NCBI GenBank assembly: GCA_027034115.1
Contig: JALVJB010000043.1
Span: forward strand, 1 to 5,640
DNA: 5,640 nt
Source: Acidilobaceae archaeon
GTDB taxonomy: Archaea; Thermoproteota; Thermoprotei_A; Sulfolobales; Acidilobaceae
Direction: 5' to 3'
The notes beneath the pieces were generated by a model. That model was given only the letters and a program-made list of their open reading frames with translations. It had not been told where the DNA came from and did no database searches. Of the stretch, positions 1 through 5,167 are shown piece after piece; positions within the stretch are counted from its first letter, which is position 1, and each line of letters starts with the position of its first letter. The translations under genes were made by a program, and so were the position numbers.

Positions 1-1100
1 TCTACCAGGCCTTCATCAACAAGCTCCAGGAACCATGCGATGACGTTACCAGTGCTTATACTGTCGAGTCCTAGGTCGTCCACAAGCCTGTTGAAGTACA
101 GGACTGGGTCTAGCTCGAACACGCCTGTAGCGGCCCCCAGCATGGCCAGGTTCTCGTATTCGGGCTTGACCAGGAACTCCCAAGCCTTATACTTACCCTT
201 AGCATACCTCGCGCACCTCACCGGGCATGACTTGCCGTGTAGGAACCAGGGAGGATCAACCTCCCTCTTCTTAACCTCATCGCCTCCAAGCCTCTCAGCG
301 AGCTCCAGAGGAACCCAGGGCTTCCTGAAGTTATAGCTCGGGCTCATGCCGACCTGGCTCGAATAGACTAGCGCGTTAGTCGTGCCATACCGGCGTAGAT
401 CCTCGTAGCGGGGGCTCTCCGAGAAGTGCTTATACCACTCCTTCCCCAGCCTCTCAAGAGCCTCCGGATGCTTTACGCGTGGCTTACTGGAGCCATGTAC
501 CACTATAGCCTTAAGCCTCTTGGACCCCATAACTGCTCCTAGCCCACCTCTACCCGCGGCCCTCTCCTCATCAAACATGATGTTGGCGATGCGTACTAGC
601 CTCTCACCGGCGGGCCCGATAATTGCTACACTGGCGTCCTCCCTAGTCTCCTCGCGAAGAAGCCTTGTCGCCTTCTTAGTATCCAACCCCCATAGCTTCT
701 CGGCGCTCCTAATCTCAGCCTCGCCATCCCTAATCCAGAGATACACGGGATCCCTACTAGCTCCCTCAACTATGACCGCGTTAAAGCCAGCTCTCCTTAA
801 CAGGGGGCCGAAGAAGTCGCCAGCACTACTATCATGAATGAGCCTGGTTAGCGGGCTCTTCGACACAACGCTAACCTTACTAGCCCCGGGTATCAGGGCG
901 TTGAAGAAGCCAGCGCTGAACACGAGAACGTTCGCAGGCGACAATGGGTTAGTACCCGGCGGAACAAGCTTGTACACTAGATAGTACCCGAGGCTCTTAC
1001 CACCCAGAAAGAGCCTGGCAACATCGTCGCCCAGCTCTTCTACCCTAACCTTCCCCCTTGACAGGTCTACCCTTAACAGCCTCAAGCCCTCTAGAACCAT
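1..1100 (-). CDS. AOR-family tungsten aldehyde:ferredoxin oxidoreductase (N-terminal 366 residues; 3' end beyond window)
   Basis: Tungstopterin enzymes of this family oxidise aldehydes to carboxylic acids in the cytoplasm and pass electrons to ferredoxin. Reading the minus strand from ATG at 1098-1100 gives an uninterrupted frame to the window edge, about 60% of the usual ~600 residues. Family landmarks appear in order: a PGASKVSVVSKSPLT block near residue 70, a GPAG block, the strongly diagnostic RAAGRGGLGAVMGSKRL block near residue 165, YGTTNAL near 220, the iron-sulfur segment HGKSCPVRC at 288-296, and KPEYENLAMLG followed by LDSISTGN. Cys292 and Cys296 match Pyrococcus furiosus AOR Cys291 and Cys295, but the position equivalent to Cys288 is Gly289. 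A GTG four codons upstream (1110-1112) is an alternative start. Family membership is near certain. The substrate class (AOR, FOR, GOR or WOR type) cannot be told, so no symbol is given. Confidence 0.96.
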   Translation of the reverse strand, partial: MVLEGLRLLRVDLSRGKVRVEELGDDVARLFLGGKSLGYYLVYKLVPPGTNPLSPANVLVFSAGFFNALIPGASKVSVVSKSPLTRLIHDSSAGDFFGPLLRRAGFNAVIVEGASRDPVYLWIRDGEAEIRSAEKLWGLDTKKATRLLREETREDASVAIIGPAGERLVRIANIMFDEERAAGRGGLGAVMGSKRLKAIVVHGSSKPRVKHPEALERLGKEWYKHFSESPRYEDLRRYGTTNALVYSSQVGMSPSYNFRKPWVPLELAERLGGDEVKKREVDPPWFLHGKSCPVRCARYAKGKYKAWEFLVKPEYENLAMLGAATGVFELDPVLYFNRLVDDLGLDSISTGNVIAWFLELVDEGLV

Positions 1101-1109
1101 TGAGCTGGG

Positions 1110-1154
1110 CACCCCCAAGACCTATATCTAGTAGGGTGTCCGCCGGGAAAATAA
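1110..1154 (-). promoter_or_regulatory. Leader of the AOR-family gene: candidate TATA box and SD-like site
   Basis: Upstream of the ATG at 1100 the minus strand carries GGGGGTG (1110-1116), nine bases from the start, a plausible though imperfect Shine-Dalgarno match. Farther up, ATTATTTT (1147-1154) could be a TATA box placing transcription start near 1126 and keeping the SD in the message. A second AT-rich box, TAGATATAGG (1121-1130), is centred about 26 bases from the ATG and would instead suit a leaderless transcript. The sequence alone does not decide between them. Confidence 0.4.
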
Positions 1155-1190
1155 TCCCTATGAAGAACAAGCAGTCACTATTATAATGCA

Positions 1191-1272
1191 AGGGGCCGGT
1201 GAGGATACGGCCGTGACCCCAGCCCTCCCAGCGGGAGGGCTATGCGGAGCCGTGTTTCTACCCGAGGCCCCT
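1191..1272 (+). ncRNA. Candidate 82-nt structured RNA with a kink-turn signature (function unknown)
   Basis: This noncoding stretch folds as a nearly continuous nested helix. The outer stem AGGGGCC (1191-1197) pairs with GGCCCCT (1266-1272). GGT (1198-1200) can pair with ACC (1260-1262). GGATACGGC (1203-1211) pairs with GCCGTGTTT (1249-1257) using three G-U pairs. AGCCCTCCC (1221-1229) pairs perfectly with GGGAGGGCT (1233-1241) across an AGC loop. Between the last two stems lie CGT then GA on the 5' side (1212-1216) and GA on the 3' side (1247-1248). This is the 3-nt-bulge plus tandem G-A layout of L7Ae-type kink-turns, although the pairing just beyond it is weak. The G-U pairs and the GA signature favour the plus strand. 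An ACA lies at 1280-1282, 7 nt past the outer stem, so an H/ACA-like guide is conceivable but the spacing is unusual. It could instead be a transcript-end structure for the minus-strand gene whose stop is at 1284-1286. Confidence 0.4.
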
Positions 1273-1283
1273 CCGGGTAACAG

Positions 1284-1877
1284 TTAGATAATTAGCTTGT
1301 ACGAGAGCGGTAGGAGCGCTCCAACAACAGCATACGCCAGTGCTACTCCCTGTTTATACAATCCATAGGCGGTAAGGCCTACGCCTATAAGTAGTAATAG
1401 TAGTCCTATCGGCGACGTCGAAGCGGACACTAGAGACCTAAAACTCAGGCTCCCCTCGAAGGCGAGTAGAGGGACCCTCAACGTATATGGTAGCAGGCTA
1501 GAAGCTCTAACCGCTACCACAGAGTACAATGGAGGCCTATCCGGCGCGGCGAGAACGGGAATGATTATCAGGATAGTATCTAGCCCTGCGGCTATAATGG
1601 GCACAAGGAAGCTATACAATGCGGCGGCGAAGGGAGCCTCCATTAATGACGCAAAACTGTGATGCCTCACACCATTCAGGAGTAGGGCTGGAACCGTGAT
1701 TAGGAATGATATAATGGCGGAGCCGATCCACGCTCCGATATAAAAAGCCGCTGTGAATAGGAACCCGTAGCGCCTAGTGAGATCCCGTATTTCCTCAAAG
1801 ACCCTCCTCGGCGAGTAGAATATCTTCAGTGGGGCTCCAAGACCCTCCAGGAACGCGCCGATTATCCTTCGAGTCAA
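1284..1877 (-). CDS. Yip1-family-like polytopic membrane protein
   Basis: A 197-residue integral membrane protein. The N-terminal ~35 residues are basic and amphipathic and contain SPRRVFEEI, an arrangement typical of Yip1-domain proteins just before the first membrane span. About five hydrophobic segments follow, near residues 38-66, 80-112, 117-140, 154-172 and 176-195. There is no cleavable signal peptide and no catalytic motif. Archaeal and bacterial Yip1-like proteins have no settled function, so no role is proposed. The TTG start at 1875-1877 is chosen because GGGGAGGAGG sits seven bases upstream and the frame then opens with MTRRIIGAF. The gene is divergent from glmS. It points the same way as the AOR-family gene, but the 183-bp spacer with a strong fold argues against simple co-transcription. 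Membrane topology is confident; the family name is moderately so. Confidence 0.8.
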   Translation of the reverse strand: MTRRIIGAFLEGLGAPLKIFYSPRRVFEEIRDLTRRYGFLFTAAFYIGAWIGSAIISFLITVPALLLNGVRHHSFASLMEAPFAAALYSFLVPIIAAGLDTILIIIPVLAAPDRPPLYSVVAVRASSLLPYTLRVPLLAFEGSLSFRSLVSASTSPIGLLLLLIGVGLTAYGLYKQGVALAYAVVGALLPLSYKLII

Positions 1878-1884
1878 CGCTAGG

Positions 1885-1894
1885 CCTCCTCCCC
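1885..1894 (-). promoter_or_regulatory. Strong Shine-Dalgarno site for the Yip1-like gene
   Basis: The minus strand reads GGGGAGGAGG here, followed by a 7-base spacer and TTG at 1877. This near-ideal site is what decides the TTG start. Confidence 0.75.
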
Positions 1895-1900
1895 GAGACT

Positions 1901-1930
1901 ATACTATTTTAGAGGCCGATTATGTAAATA
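1901..1930. promoter_or_regulatory. Divergent promoter region between the Yip1-like gene and glmS
   Basis: This is the only AT-rich patch in the 110-bp divergent spacer. On the plus strand TTATGTAAATA (1920-1930) could be the TATA box for glmS, with transcription starting near 1950. On the minus strand the same patch reads TATTTACATAA, which would start the Yip1-like transcript near 1900 and keep its Shine-Dalgarno site in the message. A second minus-strand box, TAAAATAGTATA (1901-1912), would start transcription inside the Shine-Dalgarno site and is less likely. The box assignments are inferred from spacing. Confidence 0.45.
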
Positions 1931-1951
1931 GGAGTTGTCCCGGGGACATCT

Positions 1952-1964
1952 GGGCTAACAGCCC
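1952..1964 (+). other. Small hairpin in the glmS leader
   Basis: GGGCT and AGCCC form a perfect 5-bp stem over a 3-base loop (AAC), 23 bases before the glmS start. If transcription begins near 1950, the hairpin is at the very 5' end of the mRNA. It is too short to call a riboswitch and may simply protect the 5' end, or may be chance. Confidence 0.3.
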
Positions 1965-1987
1965 CTCGACGGTAATGGTGCCCTGTC

Positions 1988-3832
1988 TTGTGCGGGATCA
2001 TCGGGGTTACAACGAGCAAGAGAGACAACGTTGTAGACGTTATCATAGAAGGATTAAGGAGGCTTGAGTACCGGGGTTACGATAGTGTCGGGATAGCAGT
2101 TATCGACGAGCAGGGTACGATCGTGGCGAAGAAAGCGGCGGGCACCATAGATTCCTTCGTGAGGAAGACGGATCTCTCGAGTATTAAGGGTCGGACAGGG
2201 ATAGGTCATACTCGATGGGCCACCCACGGTCCCCCAACAGACTACAACGCGCATCCTCACACTGACTGCAATGGCAGAGTAGCTGTTGTCCACAATGGGG
2301 TCATTAGGAACTTCTCGAGCCTGCGCCAGCAACTCATCGAGAACGGGCACCGTGTCAGGAGCGAGACTGACACGGAGCTTATAGCGCACCTCCTAGAAGA
2401 AGAACTCAGGAGGACTACTAGTGGGGTTGAAGCTTTATCGCGAGTATTACACGAGATCCAGGGCACCTACGCTCTGGGAATACTTGTAGCGGGAGAGCCG
2501 GATAAGATCTACTTCGCGAGGATGAGGAGTCCCCTCATAGTAGGTATCGGCGACGGTGAAAACGCAATCGCCAGCGACATACCTGCGATAATCAGCCTCA
2601 CGAGACGGGTACTGGTGCTGGAGGACGGCGAGTTCGGCTACATAACGCCCAACCGGGTAGAGATCTACAGACTCACCCATGGAGGGTATATGAGGGTCCC
2701 CCAGGATCTTGTGGTTTCAAGAGTAAAGACCATAGAGTGGACTCCGGAAGCTGCGTCTAAGTCGGGCTACCCTCACTTCATGATTAAGGAGATATTCGAG
2801 CAGCCCGAGGCTCTCTACGCTACTCTTAGTGGGTCTGCTGAGGATCCATTGATTAGGGAGGCTGCCAGGATGATCCTAGGTGCTGAGAAGGTTGTAATTG
2901 TCGGAGCTGGCACCAGTTACCATGCGGGCTTAGTGCTCGAGTACTTCCTCGCCAAGCTAGCCGGCGTTGTCTCCTACCCGCTAATCGCCTCAGAGTATAA
3001 ACTGTTGGAAGATGCTATAGGGAGGGATACAGTCGTCGTAGCAGTGAGCCAGAGCGGTGAGACCTTTGACACGTTGGAGGCTGTGAGAGCCTTTAAGGAG
3101 CGGGGAGCGTCTATCATAGGAGTCACTAATGTGGTCGGTAGCGCTTTATCTCGTGAAGCTGATCTTACATTATACACAAGGGCTGGCCCAGAGATCGGCG
3201 TCGCAGCTACGAAGACATACCTAACTCAAGTTCTACTACTCGAGCTACTGGCAATATTCGCTGCAGAGATAGGTGGGCGCTACGATTCCTCGACTACGAG
3301 AGACTATCTCGACGTGCTATCGAAAGCGCCTATCACTGCTAAAGACTCGATTGAGGTAGGCGACCCGGAGGCGAAGATCCTGGCGAGGAGGCTTGTCAAG
3401 CCCAGCATGTATATCATAGGTAGAGGTCTGGGCGCGATGCTAGCCAGGGAGGCTGCGTTGAAGATAAAGGAGATCGCTTATCTTCACGCTGAAGCCTATC
3501 CTGCGGGCGAGAGCAAGCATGGTCCTATAGCTCTGGTAGAGGAGGGGTTCCCCGTATTCGTTATAGCCACAAGGGATAGCCCGGAAGTAGCCGGTAATGC
3601 CGTGGAAATGCGAGCTCGGGGGGCATGGGTCCGGGTTGTTAAGCCAGCAAATTATGAGCTAGAGCTACCCTCAGACGTGGAAGTACAGGCTACCCCGCCA
3701 GTCGAAAGCCACCTATTGGAACCATTCAGCATAATCCCCTTCTTCCAACTCCTAGCCTACCATACGGCTGTCAGTAGAGGCTATGATCCCGACAAGCCCC
3801 GGAACCTTGCGAAAACAGTCACCGTGGAATAG
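1988..3832 (+). CDS. glmS: Glutamine--fructose-6-phosphate aminotransferase (isomerizing)
   Basis: GlmS converts fructose-6-phosphate and glutamine to glucosamine-6-phosphate and glutamate, the committed step to UDP-GlcNAc, in the cytoplasm. The 614-residue length is close to the ~609 of E. coli. It has an N-terminal class II glutaminase domain (about 2-225) and two SIS isomerase domains (about 290-425 and 465-605). Catalytic features look intact: Cys2, which becomes the N-terminal nucleophile; HTRWATHG at 74-81; Asp128 in SETDTEL; the sugar-phosphate loop SQSGETFDT at 354-362; Glu495; YLHAEAYPAGESKHGP ending with His511; and Lys609 in the terminal NLAKTVTVE. The TTG start at 1988 is forced, because the next codon must be the nucleophilic cysteine. 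Only a weak GGTG (1977-1980) precedes it. The next gene starts 26 bp downstream, indicating an operon. No catalytic residue is missing. Confidence 0.98.
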   Translation: MCGIIGVTTSKRDNVVDVIIEGLRRLEYRGYDSVGIAVIDEQGTIVAKKAAGTIDSFVRKTDLSSIKGRTGIGHTRWATHGPPTDYNAHPHTDCNGRVAVVHNGVIRNFSSLRQQLIENGHRVRSETDTELIAHLLEEELRRTTSGVEALSRVLHEIQGTYALGILVAGEPDKIYFARMRSPLIVGIGDGENAIASDIPAIISLTRRVLVLEDGEFGYITPNRVEIYRLTHGGYMRVPQDLVVSRVKTIEWTPEAASKSGYPHFMIKEIFEQPEALYATLSGSAEDPLIREAARMILGAEKVVIVGAGTSYHAGLVLEYFLAKLAGVVSYPLIASEYKLLEDAIGRDTVVVAVSQSGETFDTLEAVRAFKERGASIIGVTNVVGSALSREADLTLYTRAGPEIGVAATKTYLTQVLLLELLAIFAAEIGGRYDSSTTRDYLDVLSKAPITAKDSIEVGDPEAKILARRLVKPSMYIIGRGLGAMLAREAALKIKEIAYLHAEAYPAGESKHGPIALVEEGFPVFVIATRDSPEVAGNAVEMRARGAWVRVVKPANYELELPSDVEVQATPPVESHLLEPFSIIPFFQLLAYHTAVSRGYDPDKPRNLAKTVTVE

Positions 3833-3840
3833 CCTAATCC

Positions 3841-3850
3841 ACGGAGGTGA
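3841..3850 (+). promoter_or_regulatory. Shine-Dalgarno site that moves the GlmU-like start downstream
   Basis: ACGGAGGTGA is an excellent archaeal Shine-Dalgarno sequence. It overlaps the first possible GTG of the open frame (3847-3849), so that GTG cannot be the start it serves. The ATG at 3859, eight bases after the site, is preferred. GTG at 3853, five bases after the GGAGG core, is the alternative and would add two residues. Confidence 0.75.
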
Positions 3851-3858
3851 GCGTGGAA

Positions 3859-5001
3859 ATGGTCTGGGTTGGAGTCCTCGCGGGTGGATGGGGTAAGAGG
3901 CTTGGTCCTCTAACCGAGTCCAGGCCTAAGCCCCTGTTACGAGTAGGTGGTAAGAGGATCATTGATTATACCCTGGAGCAGGTCCTCGAAGCGAGACCCT
4001 CCAGTGGAGTCGTAGTAGTTCACCCGGCAATAGCGAGGCTCAATGGAGTCCCCAGCCCCCTGAGAGTCGTCGCGCAGGAAGGCCCAGGCCTTAAATCAGC
4101 GATAAAGACTGCTCTAAAGTATGCCGACGACGACGTTGTGGTCCTATCATTCACAGGGTACCTCTCCCGGCCAAACACGATAGTATCAAGCCTACTAGAA
4201 TACTACACGGTCTCAGACTACCAGCTAGTAATGGCCCTAGCCCCAGTGTCTAGCGGCCTCGAGACCTTCGGGTTCGCAAGGCTAGGGCTGGGAGGCCGGG
4301 TTGAGAAGGTAACAGAGAACCTCGAGGAGTGGAGGGCCGGCCGGGGCTACGTCTTCGCAGGAGTACTAGCGGGTAAAAAGAGCCTGGTGGGAAAGCTGGC
4401 AGAAGAGGGCTTCATAAATGGAGTAAACCTCCTAGCAGCGAAAGGCCTCGTAGGCGGCTACATCTGGGAAGGAGACTGGCTCGAAATAGCATACCCCTGG
4501 GACTTGCTCGAAGCACCACGCCTCCTAATCCCCAGATACGAGACAGCTATTCGAGAAGGAGCAGAAGTAGCAACTACTGCGCGTATAGGGAGGGGCGTCA
4601 TAGTTGAGCGTGGAGCCTACATTGGGGAGAATACAGTTGTGATCGGCCCCACCTATATAGGGACAGACTCTTTGATCGGCCCCAATAGCGTGATCGGCCC
4701 CGGCACCATCATAGAGGAGGGCTCCCGCATTGGCCCTCTCGTGGTGCTAGAGAATACAATAGTGATGGCTGGTGCAACCGTGGGCGCCGCCACGATAATG
4801 AGTGGCGGCGTGGTAGGAGAGAGAGGCCAGGTTGCACCCCACGTGGTAGGTGAAAAAGGCCGGCTCGACGAGCCTCCAGAATGGGCAGTACCCTTACTAG
4901 AGGGTAGGAGGCCGAGGAACCTGGTAATGGGCCCTCTAGTCCGCCCGGGCTCGAAGGCGACCTCGCCGTGCATACACCTCCGGCCCGGAGAGCTAGTATA
5001 G
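3859..5001 (+). CDS. GlmU-like sugar-1-phosphate nucleotidyltransferase / left-handed beta-helix protein with degenerate active-site motifs
   Basis: A 380-residue protein with the layout of archaeal bifunctional GlmU (Sulfolobus ST0452 type): an NTP-transferase fold (about 1-225) followed by hexapeptide repeats forming a left-handed beta-helix (about 237-331). The nucleotide-binding loop GGWGKRLGPLT (9-19) and the following RPKPLL are intact, and GDWLEIAYPWDLL (205-217) matches the end of the fold. However, the usual Gly-Asp metal motif appears as Gly100-Tyr101, the GTA-type loop reads QEGPGLKSA (73-81), EKP reads EKV (149-151), and the second metal Asp is Glu209. In the helix domain the His-x-x-Tyr acetyltransferase motif is not visible; the only helix-domain His is His328. 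Its place directly after glmS points to amino-sugar metabolism. It could be an active enzyme of altered specificity, or a non-catalytic regulatory subunit. The architecture is secure; the reaction is not. Confidence 0.9.
   Translation: MVWVGVLAGGWGKRLGPLTESRPKPLLRVGGKRIIDYTLEQVLEARPSSGVVVVHPAIARLNGVPSPLRVVAQEGPGLKSAIKTALKYADDDVVVLSFTGYLSRPNTIVSSLLEYYTVSDYQLVMALAPVSSGLETFGFARLGLGGRVEKVTENLEEWRAGRGYVFAGVLAGKKSLVGKLAEEGFINGVNLLAAKGLVGGYIWEGDWLEIAYPWDLLEAPRLLIPRYETAIREGAEVATTARIGRGVIVERGAYIGENTVVIGPTYIGTDSLIGPNSVIGPGTIIEEGSRIGPLVVLENTIVMAGATVGAATIMSGGVVGERGQVAPHVVGEKGRLDEPPEWAVPLLEGRRPRNLVMGPLVRPGSKATSPCIHLRPGELV
4640..4701 (+). repeat. Three in-frame TGATCGGCCCC repeats in the beta-helix coding region
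   Basis: The 11-mer occurs at 4640-4650, 4673-4683 and 4691-4701, with start-to-start distances of 33 and 18 bases. All copies are in frame and encode the Ile-Gly-Pro turns of successive hexapeptide coils (VIGP, LIGP, VIGP). The 18-base spacing is exactly one coil rung, so the repeat reflects protein architecture and perhaps recent internal duplication. Confidence 0.8.
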
Positions 5002-5037
5002 CCGGAGCTAGGATCCCCCACAGTATAACACTTGGGG

Positions 5038-5152
5038 CTGGCCCGCCCGCCTCACCGCTTTGGCCCCACATCACTACCATGATTATTCAGCCCGGTCCAC
5101 CCCATAGACCCTAGTTGTGGGGTGGACTATCGCTCAACGGCGGGCGGGCCAG
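5038..5152 (+). other. Structured leader: perfect 14-bp GC-rich inverted repeat enclosing a hairpin
   Basis: CTGGCCCGCCCGCC (5038-5051) is the exact reverse complement of GGCGGGCGGGCCAG (5139-5152), giving a 14-bp, almost pure G-C closing stem around an 87-base interior. The right arm ends 15 bases before the ASCH-gene start. TATA-like AGTATAG (4995-5001), at the end of the upstream gene, would start transcription near 5022 and put the whole fold in the 5' leader of the downstream mRNA. No T-run follows, so it does not look like a standard archaeal terminator. It may be a regulatory leader, a stand-alone RNA, or a DNA palindrome for protein binding. It matches no RNA family I recognise. Confidence 0.55.
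5096..5126 (+). other. Inner hairpin of the ASCH-gene leader
   Basis: TCCACCCCA (5096-5104) pairs perfectly with TGGGGTGGA (5118-5126). Three more pairs inside (T-G, A-T, G-T) can extend the stem to 12 and leave a 7-base loop. It sits inside the 14-bp closing stem, so together they make a two-tier RNA fold. Two upstream CCCCACA copies (5016-5022 and 5064-5070) could compete for its right arm. Confidence 0.5.
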
Positions 5153-5156
5153 GAAA

Positions 5157-5166
5157 GGGTGGTGAT
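5157..5166 (+). promoter_or_regulatory. Shine-Dalgarno site of the ASCH gene, with an upstream complementary segment
   Basis: GGGTGGTGAT matches the archaeal Shine-Dalgarno consensus AGGAGGTGAT at 8 of 10 positions and favours GTG 5168 over the in-frame GTG at 5162 that it overlaps. Bases 5158-5166 are complementary to ATCACTACC at 5070-5078 over nine consecutive positions (one G-U), so the ribosome site can be masked by the leader. Confidence 0.55.
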
Positions 5167-5167
5167 A

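Noticed and set aside
40..837. Plus-strand open frames of about 100 codons (40-336 and 520-837)
   Set aside because: They lie antisense to the AOR-family gene, whose minus-strand frame carries unmistakable family motifs. The plus-strand products are low-complexity Ser/Leu/Pro-rich.
1191..1272. A tRNA, because the outer stem has 7 bp like an acceptor stem
   Set aside because: On neither strand is there a T-loop GTTCRA motif, a normal D-arm or a usable anticodon arm, and the stems are nested in one rod rather than a cloverleaf.
1186..1287. A 33-codon plus-strand frame (ATG at 1186, TAG at 1285-1287)
   Set aside because: It starts inside a TATA-like tract, has no Shine-Dalgarno site, has a Gly/Pro/Ala-rich product without recognisable features, and coincides with the strong RNA fold that better explains the sequence.
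1931..1987. A glmS ribozyme or riboswitch in the glmS leader
   Set aside because: The likely leader is only about 40 bases, far too short for a glmS ribozyme, which is known from Gram-positive bacteria. Only one 5-bp hairpin is present.
3847..3849. GTG as the start of the GlmU-like gene
   Set aside because: It lies inside the Shine-Dalgarno sequence ACGGAGGTGA. ATG 3859 gives a standard N-terminus for the nucleotidyltransferase fold.
4653..5080. Minus-strand open frames of about 120 codons opposite the end of the GlmU-like gene
   Set aside because: They are antisense to a region with a clear hexapeptide-repeat coding pattern. Their products are Pro/Ser/Arg-rich with no domain features.
5052..5138. 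A C/D-box guide RNA inside the leader (plus-strand ATGATTA near 5079; minus-strand CTGA and GTGATGT)
   Set aside because: The boxes are imperfect and neither strand gives a complete C-D'-C'-D set with correct spacing. A 14-bp closing stem is also not typical of archaeal C/D RNAs.
5002..5167. An intrinsic terminator for the glmS operon
   Set aside because: There is no T-run after the stems, and archaeal termination depends mainly on T-rich tracts rather than GC hairpins.
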